Part shown: positions 24,493 to 33,077 of the stretch, piece after piece
Layout of the letters: every line of letters starts with the position of its first letter
Position numbering within the stretch: position 1 is the first letter of the stretch
Assembly (NCBI GenBank): GCA_022711755.1
Contig: JAKLEA010000024.1
Coordinates: 1-64,000, forward strand
Direction of reading: 5' to 3'
Source of the DNA: Planctomycetota bacterium
GTDB lineage: Bacteria > Planctomycetota > Brocadiia > SM23-32 > JAKLEA01
Length of the DNA: 64,000 bases
Program-made: the position numbers and the translations under genes
Notes under the pieces: generated by a model
Told to the model about the DNA's origin: nothing
What the model saw: only the letters and a program-made list of their open reading frames with translations
Databases searched by the model: none

Positions 24493-25584
24493 ATGTCTGA
24501 AAACTTCGGTTACTCGGGACCGCCCCCAGCCCAGCAGCCCGCCTACTCAATCCCCCCGCCGCCACCCGCGCGGACGCCGGACCGAAAGCGTAGTTGCCTG
24601 GTCTGGACGCTGGTCTCGCTGATTGTTCTAGGGCTTTTCGGCGTGGCCTTCGTGATCGTCGTCGCCGCCGCAATGGGAGAAGGCGCCTCATCCTTCGCGG
24701 CTGCCGACGGAGGAGACTCCCGCTTCCAGGAGAAAACCATTGGCGGCAAGGGGCCGGACAAGATCGTCGTCATCCCAATCGAGGGCGTCATCAGCGACTC
24801 CCCCGGCCTGAACAGCACAGTCGGGCTGACCGAGGCGCGCCTTAAGAAGGCGGCTCAGGACTCCCGTGTCAAAGCCGTCATTCTACGCGTTGACAGCCCC
24901 GGCGGCGGAGTTACCGCCAGCGACATACTCTATCATCGCATCAAGGGCTACAAGGATGAGACGGGCGATCCCGTGGTCGCCTGCATGATGGATATTGCCG
25001 CTTCGGGCGGCTATTACGCCTCCGCCCCGGCGGACAGCATCGTCGCCCATCAGACGACCATCACCGGCAGCATCGGCGTGGTCATGATGATGTTCGACGC
25101 AACCGGCCTTATGCAGAAAATCGGCGTAAGAAGCGCCTCGGTGGCTTCCGGGGAGTTCAAGCAGATCGGCTCGCCCATTGCGGAGAAAAGCGCCGCTCAG
25201 CGGGAAAAGGAGCAGGAGTTGCTCAAGGGGCTTGTCCGCCAGATGCACGAGAGATTCGTTGACGTGATCGCCGAGGGGCGCAAGGGCAAGATGGAACCGC
25301 ACGAGGTCAGGGCAATCGCCGACGGGCGCATCTTCTCGGCAACGGAAGCCCTCAATCACAAACTGATTGACCGCATAGGCTATTTTGAGGACGCAGTGAA
25401 CGAGGCCGAGACTTTGGCCGGCATATCCGGCGCAAAAGTCGTCGAATACGAGAGGGTCATAAGTCTGAGGGACTTCTTCGCCGCAAAATCCTCCGCCCCG
25501 AAGGTCAGCCTTGACATGGGCATCCCGGGAAGCGAATTCTTCCGCGGGCCGCGGCTGATGTACCTCTGGACGCCGACGGAGTAG
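24493..25584 (+). CDS. sppA: signal peptide peptidase SppA, short form
   Basis: Membrane-anchored serine protease of 363 residues that degrades released signal peptides. A Pro-rich cytosolic leader (residues 8-27) precedes one membrane helix (about 36-58). The protease core has VVIPIEGVI, VILRVDSPGGGV, MDIAASGGYYASA with the nucleophile Ser171, and SGEFKQIGSP with the general base Lys223, the Ser/Lys dyad of SppA. FSATEAL and IDRIG follow, as in the S49 family. Length fits the single-domain Bacillus-type form. The ATG at 24493 follows GGAG; the TTG at 24466 lies upstream of it and is unneeded. It starts a run of housekeeping genes. Confidence 0.92.
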   Translation: MSENFGYSGPPPAQQPAYSIPPPPPARTPDRKRSCLVWTLVSLIVLGLFGVAFVIVVAAAMGEGASSFAAADGGDSRFQEKTIGGKGPDKIVVIPIEGVISDSPGLNSTVGLTEARLKKAAQDSRVKAVILRVDSPGGGVTASDILYHRIKGYKDETGDPVVACMMDIAASGGYYASAPADSIVAHQTTITGSIGVVMMMFDATGLMQKIGVRSASVASGEFKQIGSPIAEKSAAQREKEQELLKGLVRQMHERFVDVIAEGRKGKMEPHEVRAIADGRIFSATEALNHKLIDRIGYFEDAVNEAETLAGISGAKVVEYERVISLRDFFAAKSSAPKVSLDMGIPGSEFFRGPRLMYLWTPTE

Positions 25585-25707
25585 AACCGCTTGCGCGGGG
25601 CGGGGACGCTTGATAGACTCTCGTCGCAATATCCGGCAACCGGCAGGCGCTCGCGTCATCAGGCGGCAGGAGGAATGGCGGCGCGCCGCCGGCGCGGAAG
25701 GAAACAC

Positions 25708-26517
25708 ATGAAAAAGCCCCGTGTAGTCGTTCTTCGAACAGCCGGCACAAACTGCGATTGTGAAACCCAATACGCCTTCGAGCGCGCAGATGCCGAGGCG
25801 GAACGCATACACGTTAACCGCATAGTTGAGAAGCCTTCGCTTCTCGACGGTTTCCAGTGCATGGTCATCCCCGGCGGGTTCAGCTACGGCGATGACCTGG
25901 GCGCGGGAAGAATCCTTGCCAATGAACTGGTCCACTCCCTGCGCGAATCGCTGGCCCGATTCCTGGAGGACGGCAAACTGATCCTGGGCGTCTGCAACGG
26001 ATTCCAGGTGCTGGTCAAGGCCCGGTTGCTGCCCAACATCCCCGACGCCGGATCGGACGGGAAACAATGGCGAAGCGCCGAACCGCAGGCGACGCTGGCC
26101 TTCAATGACTCGAACCGCTTTGAGGACAGGTGGGTTTATTTGAAGGCCGCATCGGACAAGTGCGTCTTCGTGAAGCGCGGGGAGGACATGTACCTGCCCA
26201 TCGCCCACGCGGAAGGCAGGTTCGTCTGCCGCGACGAGGCCGCATTCAAGCATCTTGTCGAAAATGATCAGGTCGTTTTCCGGTACGTCGGCCCGGACGG
26301 CAAGCCGGCGGGATACCCGTGGAACCCGAACGGTTCGACGGACGCCATCGCGGGCGTCTGCGATCCGACGGGGCGCGTGTTCGGCCTGATGCCGCATCCG
26401 GAGAGACACGTCGAACCGACGCAACATCCGCGATGGACGCGCGATGGACTGGCCCCGGAAGGCGAGGGCCTGCGCGTCTTCAAAAACGCTGTAGCATATC
26501 TGCGAGGAAATTTCTGA
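25708..26517 (+). CDS. purQ: phosphoribosylformylglycinamidine synthase glutaminase subunit PurQ
   Basis: Glutaminase subunit of formylglycinamidine ribonucleotide synthetase, releasing ammonia from glutamine for purine synthesis. The 269 residues form a class-I amidotransferase: VIPGGFSYGDDLGAG, GVCNGFQVL with the nucleophile Cys96, and GLMPHPERH with His230 and Glu232 of the triad. It is longer than Bacillus PurQ (~227) through an insert around 155-200, as in larger single-gene forms. GGAAGGAA precedes the ATG at 25708; the frame open from 25591 has no such support. No purL or purS is nearby. Confidence 0.92.
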   Translation: MKKPRVVVLRTAGTNCDCETQYAFERADAEAERIHVNRIVEKPSLLDGFQCMVIPGGFSYGDDLGAGRILANELVHSLRESLARFLEDGKLILGVCNGFQVLVKARLLPNIPDAGSDGKQWRSAEPQATLAFNDSNRFEDRWVYLKAASDKCVFVKRGEDMYLPIAHAEGRFVCRDEAAFKHLVENDQVVFRYVGPDGKPAGYPWNPNGSTDAIAGVCDPTGRVFGLMPHPERHVEPTQHPRWTRDGLAPEGEGLRVFKNAVAYLRGNF

Positions 26518-26547
26518 GTTTCCGCCGACATCCAGGAGACCACAGAC

Positions 26548-27027
26548 ATGGCGAAAATCCTTATCATCTATTACTCGCGAACAGGCAACACGGAGAAGAT
26601 GGCGAACCTGGTCCAGGAGGGCGTCTCCGAGGTCGAAGGCGTCAAGGTGAAGATGCAGAAGGTCGAGGAGACCGGCGTCCAGGACCTGCTTGACGCTGAC
26701 GGCATCATTGCGGGATCGCCGACCTACTACGGAAGCATGTGCTGGGAGATGAAGAAACTCTTTGACGATAGCGTGGAGCATCACGGTTCGTTGGCCGGAA
26801 AGGTCGGCGGGGCGTTTTCCAGCGCGGCCAACGTGGGCGGCGGCAATGAGACGACGGTATTGGACATCCTGCACGCCATGATCATCCACGGCATGATCGT
26901 GCAGGGCCGGGCGCTTGGCGATCACTACGGCCCGGTCTCCGTCGGCGCGCCAGACGACCGCGCCGCCAAACAGTGCCGCCGCATGGGCAAGATGATAGCT
27001 GAGCTTGCGAAGAAACTACACGGTTGA
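26548..27027 (+). CDS. flavodoxin/NAD(P)H:quinone oxidoreductase-like protein
   Basis: 159-residue flavodoxin-fold protein binding FMN. The phosphate loop SRTGNTEKMA (about 10-19) is the flavodoxin signature, DGIIAGSPTYYGSMCWEMK is the second FMN loop typical of the WrbA/NQO-like branch, and FSSAANVGGGNETTVLDIL is the third. It lacks the long insert of full WrbA and is closer in size to simple flavodoxins. It lies 30 bases after purQ and 36 before proC, so the three are probably one transcript. An electron-transfer or quinone-reducing role is likely; the partner is not visible. Confidence 0.85.
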   Translation: MAKILIIYYSRTGNTEKMANLVQEGVSEVEGVKVKMQKVEETGVQDLLDADGIIAGSPTYYGSMCWEMKKLFDDSVEHHGSLAGKVGGAFSSAANVGGGNETTVLDILHAMIIHGMIVQGRALGDHYGPVSVGAPDDRAAKQCRRMGKMIAELAKKLHG

Positions 27028-27063
27028 CCGCGGGCGCTTCAACTCCGCCGGAGGGCGACAAAA

Positions 27064-27885
27064 ATGGCGAAGAAACAAACGCTGGGGGGAGTTATCGGCT
27101 TCATCGGCGGCGGCAGGATGGCCGAAGCGCTGATCTCCGGCATTCTGAAGGCCGGTTTCGCCAAACCATCGAATGTCGTCGTCTGCGACCCCGATCCCGC
27201 CAGGCGGGAGGCGCTGTCCTCTCTTGGAATCGCCTTTTCCGAAACTAATATCGAAATCGTCGAACGGGCGGCGACAGTCGTCCTTGCCGTGAAGCCGAAT
27301 ATCGTCGCGAAAGCGCTGTCGGGGCTTGGCAAGGCCGTCGGAGCGGAGAAACTCGTCATTTCAATCGCGGCCGGCATGAAGACCGCAAGCATTGAGGCGA
27401 TGCTCTGCCCGGAGGCGCGCGTCGTCCGCGTCATGCCGAATACGCCGTGCCTGGTCGGGGAATGCGCCGCAGGCTTCGCCCCCGGCGCGAATGCGACGGA
27501 GCAGGATTGCAAACTGGTTGAAGAAATGTTCCGAACCGTCGGCATTTGCTTCCGACTCGATGAGAAATTGCTGGACGCCGTCACGGGTTTGAGCGGCAGC
27601 GGCCCGGCCTACGTCTTCACCATGATCGAAGCGATGGCCGACGGCGGCGTGCTGATGGGACTGCCCCGGAACGTCGCGCAGGCGCTGGCCGCGCAGACGG
27701 TCCTCGGCGCGGCAAAAATGGTCCTCGAAGGCAAAACCCATCCCGGACAACTGCGGGACGCTGTAACCTCCCCCGGCGGAACGACGGCTGAGGGTCTGCT
27801 CGTTCTGGAGAAGGCCGGCGTGCGCGCGGCCTTCGCCGAGGCGGTCAGGGCAGCAACGCTGAAATCCGCCCAACTTGGAAAGTAA
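27064..27885 (+). CDS. proC: pyrroline-5-carboxylate reductase ProC
   Basis: Catalyses NAD(P)H reduction of pyrroline-5-carboxylate to proline. The 273 residues have the N-terminal Rossmann segment IGFIGGGRMAEALISG, VVLAVKP, VRVMPNTPCLVGECAAGF, and the C-terminal dimer domain with DAVTGLSGSGPAYVFTMIEA and HPGQLRDAVTSPGGTTAEGL, the family signature near residue 235. Length is standard. GGAGGG precedes the ATG. A palindromic repeat begins at its last base and may serve as its terminator. Confidence 0.94.
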   Translation: MAKKQTLGGVIGFIGGGRMAEALISGILKAGFAKPSNVVVCDPDPARREALSSLGIAFSETNIEIVERAATVVLAVKPNIVAKALSGLGKAVGAEKLVISIAAGMKTASIEAMLCPEARVVRVMPNTPCLVGECAAGFAPGANATEQDCKLVEEMFRTVGICFRLDEKLLDAVTGLSGSGPAYVFTMIEAMADGGVLMGLPRNVAQALAAQTVLGAAKMVLEGKTHPGQLRDAVTSPGGTTAEGLLVLEKAGVRAAFAEAVRAATLKSAQLGK

Positions 27886-27952
27886 GAGCGCGCGTGAAAA
27901 GAGCGCCAACAGGTAGGGTGGGTTCTTTGAACCCACGCGGACCGTGCGCTCT
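27885..27952. repeat. palindromic intergenic repeat after proC
   Basis: A nested palindrome: outer arms AGAGCGC (27885-27891) and GCGCTCT (27946-27952), inner perfect hairpin GTGGGTTC-TTT-GAACCCAC (27918-27936) inside the common dispersed motif TAGGGTGGGTT. Its first 23 bases recur nearly unchanged at 55621-55642. The GTG at 27944 lies within an arm, which argues against its being the start of the next gene. Confidence 0.7.
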
Positions 27953-27979
27953 AAGACGCCGAAGCTTGGAGCACAAGCC

Positions 27980-28669
27980 TTGAAGGGGCAGAGGATAATC
28001 GTCACGTCAGGCCCGACGCAGGGGCCGATTGACGCGGTCCGTTTCATAACCAACCGTTCGAGCGGTCGTCTCGGCGCGCGAATCGCGGAGGATGCGCTCA
28101 AGCGCGGCGCAATCGTGGATTTCGTCTACGGCGTGGACAGCCTGCTGCCCGATATGCGGCAGTGCGGGCCGGACGCGGCGGGAAACCTGAACGCCTTCCC
28201 GATCGTCACCGTGTCGGACCTTTGTGAGCGAATGCGCGAACGCCTGACCTGCGGCCCCGTCGCCGCAGTCATCCACGCCATGGCCGTGCTGGATTACGAG
28301 CCGATCGAGCGCCTCGACTGCAAGGTCCAATCCCGGGAAAACGAGGAATGGGTCATCCGGCTGAGGCGAACGCCGAAGGTCATCACGCAGATCAAAAGCT
28401 GGAACCCGGGCGTAATCCTCGTCGGATTCAAGCTTGAAGTCCACAAGACTAAAAACGAGCTTGTCAGAATCGCTTCCGGCGCGCTGATCGCCAATCGCGC
28501 GGACATGGTTGTAGTCAACGATCTGGACAATATCAGGGGTGAAGAACATCAGGCGTGGATCATAGGTCCGGCGGGACAGATATTGGCCGAATGTGCCACC
28601 AAAAACCAGATCGCCGCGAAGCTCAACGACCTGATCGCGGAAGCCGTTTCCGAGCGCGATGGGGGATGA
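27980..28669 (+). CDS. stand-alone CoaB-like domain (phosphopantothenate-cysteine ligase type)
   Basis: 229-residue protein of the DFP/CoaB fold. GQRIIVTSGPTQGPIDAVRF with ITNRSSGRLGARIAEDAL matches the CoaB nucleotide site (T-x-G-x-T-x-x-P-I-D-x-V-R-x-I-x-N-x-S-S-G). HAMAVLDYEP corresponds to the A-A-V-A-D-Y/F segment, GFKLE to the conserved G-F-x-x-E, and RADMVVVND to the C-terminal N-D motif. Most bacteria fuse this domain to the CoaC flavoprotein; here no CoaC part is present. I chose the TTG at 27980, 8 bases after GGAG, because the earlier GTG at 27944 falls inside a repeat arm. It may be a true ligase or a divergent paralogue. Confidence 0.8.
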   Translation: MKGQRIIVTSGPTQGPIDAVRFITNRSSGRLGARIAEDALKRGAIVDFVYGVDSLLPDMRQCGPDAAGNLNAFPIVTVSDLCERMRERLTCGPVAAVIHAMAVLDYEPIERLDCKVQSRENEEWVIRLRRTPKVITQIKSWNPGVILVGFKLEVHKTKNELVRIASGALIANRADMVVVNDLDNIRGEEHQAWIIGPAGQILAECATKNQIAAKLNDLIAEAVSERDGG

Positions 28670-28702
28670 GACGATTGATGAGCGGGCTGGGGAAAGGCGC
28701 GG

Positions 28703-29866
28703 ATGTCGGGAAGCAGAGATAGCTCAAGCGGAAGTCCGAGAAATGTGGCGATCATCCTTCTCGGCCTCGTGGTCCTCGCATTCAATTCTGTTGCCGAAGA
28801 CGCCACTGATCAGAACGGACGCTCCGTCTTCGTCAAAGCGGTGAAGGTCGGTCAGCCGACCTTGAAGCGATGGCCGGCCGGCAATCCACTCAACTCCATG
28901 CCTCGCTCCGTCTGGGACATGCGCCTGTTCCGGAACCGCATCTACATCGGCAGCGGCGACTATTGGAACAATAAAGGTCCGGTGGACATCTGGTCCCTCG
29001 GTCCCGACGGGTTCCTCCGTGAGTGTACCGTCCCGGATGAGATGGTCTACAGGTTCTTCGAGGCCGACGGCAAGCTCGTCGTCCCCGGCGCCGACCCGCG
29101 GGAGGATTGGAGCTTCGGGAACCTGTACGTAAAGGACGGCGGCAGGGAGCAAGACCACGGGTGGAAGAAGCTGCGCACCATACCCAAAGCGCTCCACGTT
29201 TTCGATTTCGCGCTCCTGAAGGGGAAGTGGTACGTCGTCGCGTCCACCAGGAAGAACCAGGTCGTTTACGCATCGCCCGACCAGGGACGCACGTGGAAGG
29301 CCCTGCCGGTGGAGGCGGGGGGGATGCTCGGTTTCAACGAGTTCATACTGCTCACCTGCTTGAGAGGGACTACGCTTTTTGACGGCGAAAAGAGTGAGAG
29401 GGTCGCCGTGCGTCTCTTTCCCCCCGAAAACAGGCTGCAGCCGGTGCTGAAGTCAGAAGCCTTCCTGGACGGGGTGGTCTACGTCACGGGGTGCAGTTGG
29501 ATGATGGAAGGGCCGCAGCCGCTGTACTACCTGACGGCGAGCGCCGCGCGAAGCGGCGGCTCGGCAGTTCGCGTCGAGCGATTCAAGGACGATCTCGTGC
29601 GCAACGTCGTCGTGCGCGACCGGGTATGCTACGTGATGACCGCGGAGAGGATCGGGCCTGACGCGGAGGACTGCCGCGCGCGCATCTATCTGTCCGGCGA
29701 TTTGAAGGACTGGGCGAAGGTCGTGGAAGTTGCGCTCCCCGGCCTGCCTTACTCGTTCGAATACGACGGTCGGAATTTCTACGTGGGATTGGGTTTCCGG
29801 AATGTGGGCGACAAGGGCTGGAATGCGGTGGGTGAAGAGTCAGGGAGCATCTGGCGGATAGAGTAG
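28703..29866 (+). CDS. exported beta-propeller-like hypothetical protein
   Basis: 387-residue protein with a signal or anchor helix (NVAIILLGLVVLAFNSVAED, about 14-33) and a strand-rich body with repeating blades (RIYIGSGDYWNNKG, KLVVPGADP, KWYVVASTRKNQVVYASPDQ, RTWKALPVEAGG). The S/A-x-D-x-G-x-T-W type turn (SPDQGRTWKAL) is a BNR/Asp-box, as in sialidase-like propellers. No catalytic set is evident. It follows the CoaB-like gene by 33 bases but looks unrelated in function. Confidence 0.65.
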   Translation: MSGSRDSSSGSPRNVAIILLGLVVLAFNSVAEDATDQNGRSVFVKAVKVGQPTLKRWPAGNPLNSMPRSVWDMRLFRNRIYIGSGDYWNNKGPVDIWSLGPDGFLRECTVPDEMVYRFFEADGKLVVPGADPREDWSFGNLYVKDGGREQDHGWKKLRTIPKALHVFDFALLKGKWYVVASTRKNQVVYASPDQGRTWKALPVEAGGMLGFNEFILLTCLRGTTLFDGEKSERVAVRLFPPENRLQPVLKSEAFLDGVVYVTGCSWMMEGPQPLYYLTASAARSGGSAVRVERFKDDLVRNVVVRDRVCYVMTAERIGPDAEDCRARIYLSGDLKDWAKVVEVALPGLPYSFEYDGRNFYVGLGFRNVGDKGWNAVGEESGSIWRIE

Positions 29867-30147
29867 ACAGATCATGCAAAGCCGAAGGTTTTTCGCATAT
29901 TGACCCGCTGGTCAAGTCTGACATATATCTGTTTCGAGTCCTGCAAACAAATAACCCGGCTCCGTCCAGTGCTTGCGTATCTGCGCGCATCAGAATCGTG
30001 GATTTGACATTTCCCGTTCCCTTCTGATTTAATCCCCGCTGGGTTTCAGAATACCCGTGTTGCTCATCGCGGCGGGTCATCGCCCCAGCCAAAGGCGTGA
30101 CGCTAACGACCCGCCCTACCCGCTGATCACGTCATTGCGGATGTATT
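29867..30147. other. intergenic region before the liv genes
   Basis: It holds the small hairpin element annotated at 30071-30115. The liv transcript must start here, but I find no clear promoter. A sigma-type signal, if any, would be in the AT-rich stretch around 29900-29960. Confidence 0.35.
30071..30115. repeat. palindromic repeat of the TAGGGYGGGT type, inverted copy
   Basis: Outer arms GGCGGGTC (30071-30078) and GACCCGCC (30108-30115) enclose a short GC-rich loop. Read on the minus strand it begins GTAGGGCGGGTCG, like the GTAGGGTGGGTTC hairpin after proC, so the two are probably divergent members of one dispersed family in opposite orientation, flanking the CoaB-like and propeller genes. 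Confidence 0.5.
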
Positions 30148-31266
30148 GTGGACTTCTTCCTTGAACAACTCGGCAACGGTCTTTCCAAGGGCAGCATCTT
30201 CGCGCTGATAGCCGTCGGTTACACGATGGTCTACGGCGTGATACGCCTGATCAACTTCGCCCACGGCGAGTTCGTCATGGTCGCCGCGTTCGCGGGATAT
30301 TTCTGCCTCGGCGCGCTCCCGCCGTCCGCTATGCCGATGCAGGGATACTGGGCACTGGGCGCGAGCATGGCGCTGGCGACGGCGTGCGCAGTTCTGACCG
30401 CCGGCGTCCTGGCCGTGGCGGTCGAGCGCGCGGCCTACCGCCCCATCCGCAAGGCAGGACGCATTGCCGCCCTTCTGACGGCCATCGGCGTCTCGCTCTT
30501 CCTCCAGAACTTCGGCATCCAGGTCGTCGGGGCGTCTGACCGGGCTTTCATGCAGGAGCGCCAGTTGCCCCGGCGCGTTTCGGCCCTCAGCCTCTACAAG
30601 CCGGGAGACATTCCCCCTGCGGATATCTATGTCCTGCATGAGTGGCCTGACGCCGCGACAGACCTCGAAATCGCCTTCCGCGCGGGGGAAGCGATCAAAC
30701 CGGAAGACCTGGCCGACCTCCAGTCGCAAGGCGTCCACATGGTCTTCAGCCTGTGCCCGATGACCGATGGCCTGAAACGATGGATCATCATAAGCGCGCT
30801 TGCAGCGTGCTGCCTTTTCCTGCACTGCCTTGTCCGCTACACAGCTTTCGGGCGCTCGATGCGGGCCGTTTCATACGACATAGAGGGCGCGCAATTCATG
30901 GGCGTGAATGTCAACCGCGTCATCTCCCTGACGTTCTTCATCGGCGCCGCAATCGGCGGCTTGGGCGGTGTTCTATTGGCGCTCTTCTATAACACCCTCG
31001 ATCCTCTGATGGGCTTGATCCCCGGTCTAAAGGCTTTCATCGCGGCGGTACTGGGGGGGATTGGCTCTGTGCCCGGCGCGCTGCTGGGCGGGCTGCTCCT
31101 TGGCGTCGTAGAGGACCTTGTGGTCGCCTACGGCCACTTCGAGCTGGGCAGCACGAAGTTCAACCTGACGACCTACCGTGACGCGGTCGCTTACACCGTC
31201 CTGATAACCATACTGCTCCTGCGCCCGCAAGGCATCCTCGGCAGGGAGCGCGCGCAGAAATTGTAG
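30148..31266 (+). CDS. livH: branched-chain amino acid-type ABC permease LivH
   Basis: First inner-membrane permease of a HAAT-family (branched-chain amino acid, amide or urea) importer, 372 residues with about eight membrane helices. The family opening GLSKGSIFALIAVGYTMVYGVIRLINFAHGEF is clear, and GLGGVLLALFYNTLDPLMG with FIAAVLGGIGSVPGALLGGLL is the conserved C-terminal half with the EAA-like loop. A hydrophilic insert of ~70 residues (about 140-210, with KPGDIPPADIYVLHEWPD) makes it longer than Escherichia LivH (308). The start is a GTG; no ATG is in frame nearby. livM follows after 9 bases. Confidence 0.9.
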   Translation: MDFFLEQLGNGLSKGSIFALIAVGYTMVYGVIRLINFAHGEFVMVAAFAGYFCLGALPPSAMPMQGYWALGASMALATACAVLTAGVLAVAVERAAYRPIRKAGRIAALLTAIGVSLFLQNFGIQVVGASDRAFMQERQLPRRVSALSLYKPGDIPPADIYVLHEWPDAATDLEIAFRAGEAIKPEDLADLQSQGVHMVFSLCPMTDGLKRWIIISALAACCLFLHCLVRYTAFGRSMRAVSYDIEGAQFMGVNVNRVISLTFFIGAAIGGLGGVLLALFYNTLDPLMGLIPGLKAFIAAVLGGIGSVPGALLGGLLLGVVEDLVVAYGHFELGSTKFNLTTYRDAVAYTVLITILLLRPQGILGRERAQKL

Positions 31267-31275
31267 AAAGGCCGC

Positions 31276-32268
31276 ATGGACTTCGCAGTTCACCACGTCA
31301 CCTACGTATGCATACTACTGATGCTCACCGGAGGCCTGTCGCTCATCCACGGGCGGACGGGCCTGCTCAGCATCGGACATGCGGGTTTCTGGGCCGTGGG
31401 AGCCTACACCGCCGGATTCGTCATCAACAGGCTCGCGCCGGACCTGCTTGCTGCGGATGCGACCGCCGGAAGCCGCCTTCTAAGCGTCGCCGCCTTCGCC
31501 GCCGCGGTCGTCTGCGCGATGCTTGCGGCATCGCTGTGCGGGCTGCTGGTGGGCGTTCCGTGCCTGCGCCTTCGCGGAGACTACCTGGCTATTGCCACGC
31601 TCGGTTTCAGCGAGATTATCCGCGTCGTGATCGTCAACGCGGAATCCCTCGGCGGCGCGGCGGGCATGCGTGTGCCCGCCGTTGTCTGCGTCGGTGACAC
31701 CCGGCGATTCGTCTTTGCCGGCATTGCAGCCGCGGGCGCGGCGTTCAGCCTTCTGATGGTCCGCAACCTGCTTTCCAGCACACACGGGCGCGCGCTGATC
31801 TCCATCCGGGAGGACGAGGTTGCTTCCCAGCTTCTCGGCGTCAACGTCACCCGCTACAAGGTTGTCTCCTTTGTGTTCGGCGCGGCGCTGGCCGGCCTTG
31901 CGGGGGCCGTCTATGCGGCATACATGGGGTATCTGGCCCCCCGCGAGTTCGGCTTCATGAAAAGCGTGGAGCTACTGCTCATGGTCGTCCTGGGTGGAAT
32001 TGGAAGCCTTACGGGGACGGTTCTGGCCACTGTTGCGCTTTACATCATCCCGGAGGCGCTTCGCTTCGCGGAGTGGAGCGTGCCTGTGTGGTCGCTGACC
32101 GACGCGGGCTGGCGGCGCGGCTCGGTGGAACTGGCGGAACTCTGGATGGTCGTGTATGCGATCATCCTCATCGTGATGATGCTCCTGCGTCCGCAGGGGC
32201 TGCTCGGTTCATGGGAGATAAGCAGGCTGTGGAAGAAGCCGAATCAACGTCCGGACGCGACCGGCTGA
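31276..32268 (+). CDS. livM: branched-chain amino acid-type ABC permease LivM
   Basis: Second permease of the same importer, 330 residues with about ten membrane helices. Family marks are LTGGLSLIHGRTGLLSIGHAGFWAVGAYT near the N-terminus, LRGDYLAIATLGFSEIIRV, the GRALISIREDEVASQLLGVN loop that contacts the ATPase, and VVLGGIGSLTGTV. It follows livH by 9 bases, and its end overlaps the start of livG by 58 bases, so translation is coupled. Confidence 0.92.
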   Translation: MDFAVHHVTYVCILLMLTGGLSLIHGRTGLLSIGHAGFWAVGAYTAGFVINRLAPDLLAADATAGSRLLSVAAFAAAVVCAMLAASLCGLLVGVPCLRLRGDYLAIATLGFSEIIRVVIVNAESLGGAAGMRVPAVVCVGDTRRFVFAGIAAAGAAFSLLMVRNLLSSTHGRALISIREDEVASQLLGVNVTRYKVVSFVFGAALAGLAGAVYAAYMGYLAPREFGFMKSVELLLMVVLGGIGSLTGTVLATVALYIIPEALRFAEWSVPVWSLTDAGWRRGSVELAELWMVVYAIILIVMMLLRPQGLLGSWEISRLWKKPNQRPDATG

Positions 32269-33077
32269 AGCGCGATTTCGAGATTCTGAGCGTCGAGAAA
32301 CTCGCCAAGTCCTTCGGCGGACTTCGCGCCGTCTCGGATTTCGACCTCGAACTCAAGGCCGGGGAACTCGTCGGGCTGATCGGGCCGAACGGGGCCGGCA
32401 AAACCACGGTCTTCAACCTTCTGACCGGCTTCTACAAGCCAACCTCCGGCGTCATCCGCTTCGCCGGATACGATGTTCACGGCATGCCCCCGCACCGCAT
32501 CACTGAATACGGCATGGCCCGCACCTTCCAGAACATCAGACTGTTCGGGGACATGACCGTCGAGGACAACGTCAAGGTCGGATTCCACCATCGGACATGC
32601 TACGGGATCGCCGACGCGCTTCTGCGCCGAAGGGCGTTCCGGGATTCTGAAGCCGAGGTTGCGCAAAAAACCGGCGAACTGCTTGACCTGTTCAGCCTCG
32701 CCGACAAGCGTGGAGAGCCGGCTCGCAGCCTGCCCTACGGGGAGCAGAGAAGGCTCGAAATCGCCCGGGCCATGGCCGCCGGGCCGAGGCTTCTCCTGCT
32801 GGACGAACCCGTCGCCGGTATGAATCGCAGCGAAAGCCGCGACCTCATGGCGCTTCTGCGCCGACTTCGCGTGGAGTTCGATCTCACGATGCTTCTGATC
32901 GAACACGACATTAAATTCGTCATGGACATCTGCGAACGCATCGTCGTTCTGGACGGCGGCGAGATCATCGCCTCCGGCTCGCCGGCTGAAATCTGCTCAA
33001 ATCCGGCGGTCATCGAAGCTTATCTCGGCTCCGGCGGTTCCACGCCGGGGGGGGGGGGGATGAATGCTTCGCGTTGA
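32211..33077 (+). CDS. livG: branched-chain amino acid-type ABC ATPase LivG
   Basis: Cytoplasmic ATPase of the importer, 288 residues. Walker A is GPNGAGKTT (58-66), the signature is LPYGEQRRLEIARAMA, Walker B is LLLLDEPVAGM, and the switch His is in LLIEHDIKFV. The ATG at 32211 lies inside livM; a GTG at 32229 is an alternative. The C-terminus ends in Gly-Gly-Gly-Gly-Met-Asn-Ala-Ser-Arg, encoded partly by a run of 13 G, and overlaps livF by 14 bases. Any length change in that run alters only the last residues, but also the distance to the livF start. Confidence 0.92.
   Translation: MGDKQAVEEAESTSGRDRLKRDFEILSVEKLAKSFGGLRAVSDFDLELKAGELVGLIGPNGAGKTTVFNLLTGFYKPTSGVIRFAGYDVHGMPPHRITEYGMARTFQNIRLFGDMTVEDNVKVGFHHRTCYGIADALLRRRAFRDSEAEVAQKTGELLDLFSLADKRGEPARSLPYGEQRRLEIARAMAAGPRLLLLDEPVAGMNRSESRDLMALLRRLRVEFDLTMLLIEHDIKFVMDICERIVVLDGGEIIASGSPAEICSNPAVIEAYLGSGGSTPGGGGMNASR
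33047..33059 (+). repeat. 13-base poly-G run at the livG/livF junction
   Basis: Thirteen consecutive G end five bases before... the livF ATG at 33064 (GATGA-type spacing of 4). The run is translated as the final glycines of LivG and is the only candidate ribosome site for livF. Homopolymers of this length slip readily during replication. Confidence 0.85.

Noticed and set aside
24883..26925. 680-codon minus-strand open frame across sppA, purQ and the flavodoxin gene
   Set aside because: It is antisense to three well-recognised genes, has no recognisable domain and is a by-product of GC-rich codons.
27944..27979. GTG 27944 as the start of the CoaB-like gene
   Set aside because: It lies in the 3' arm of the palindromic repeat and has no ribosome site, whereas TTG 27980 has GGAG 8 bases ahead.
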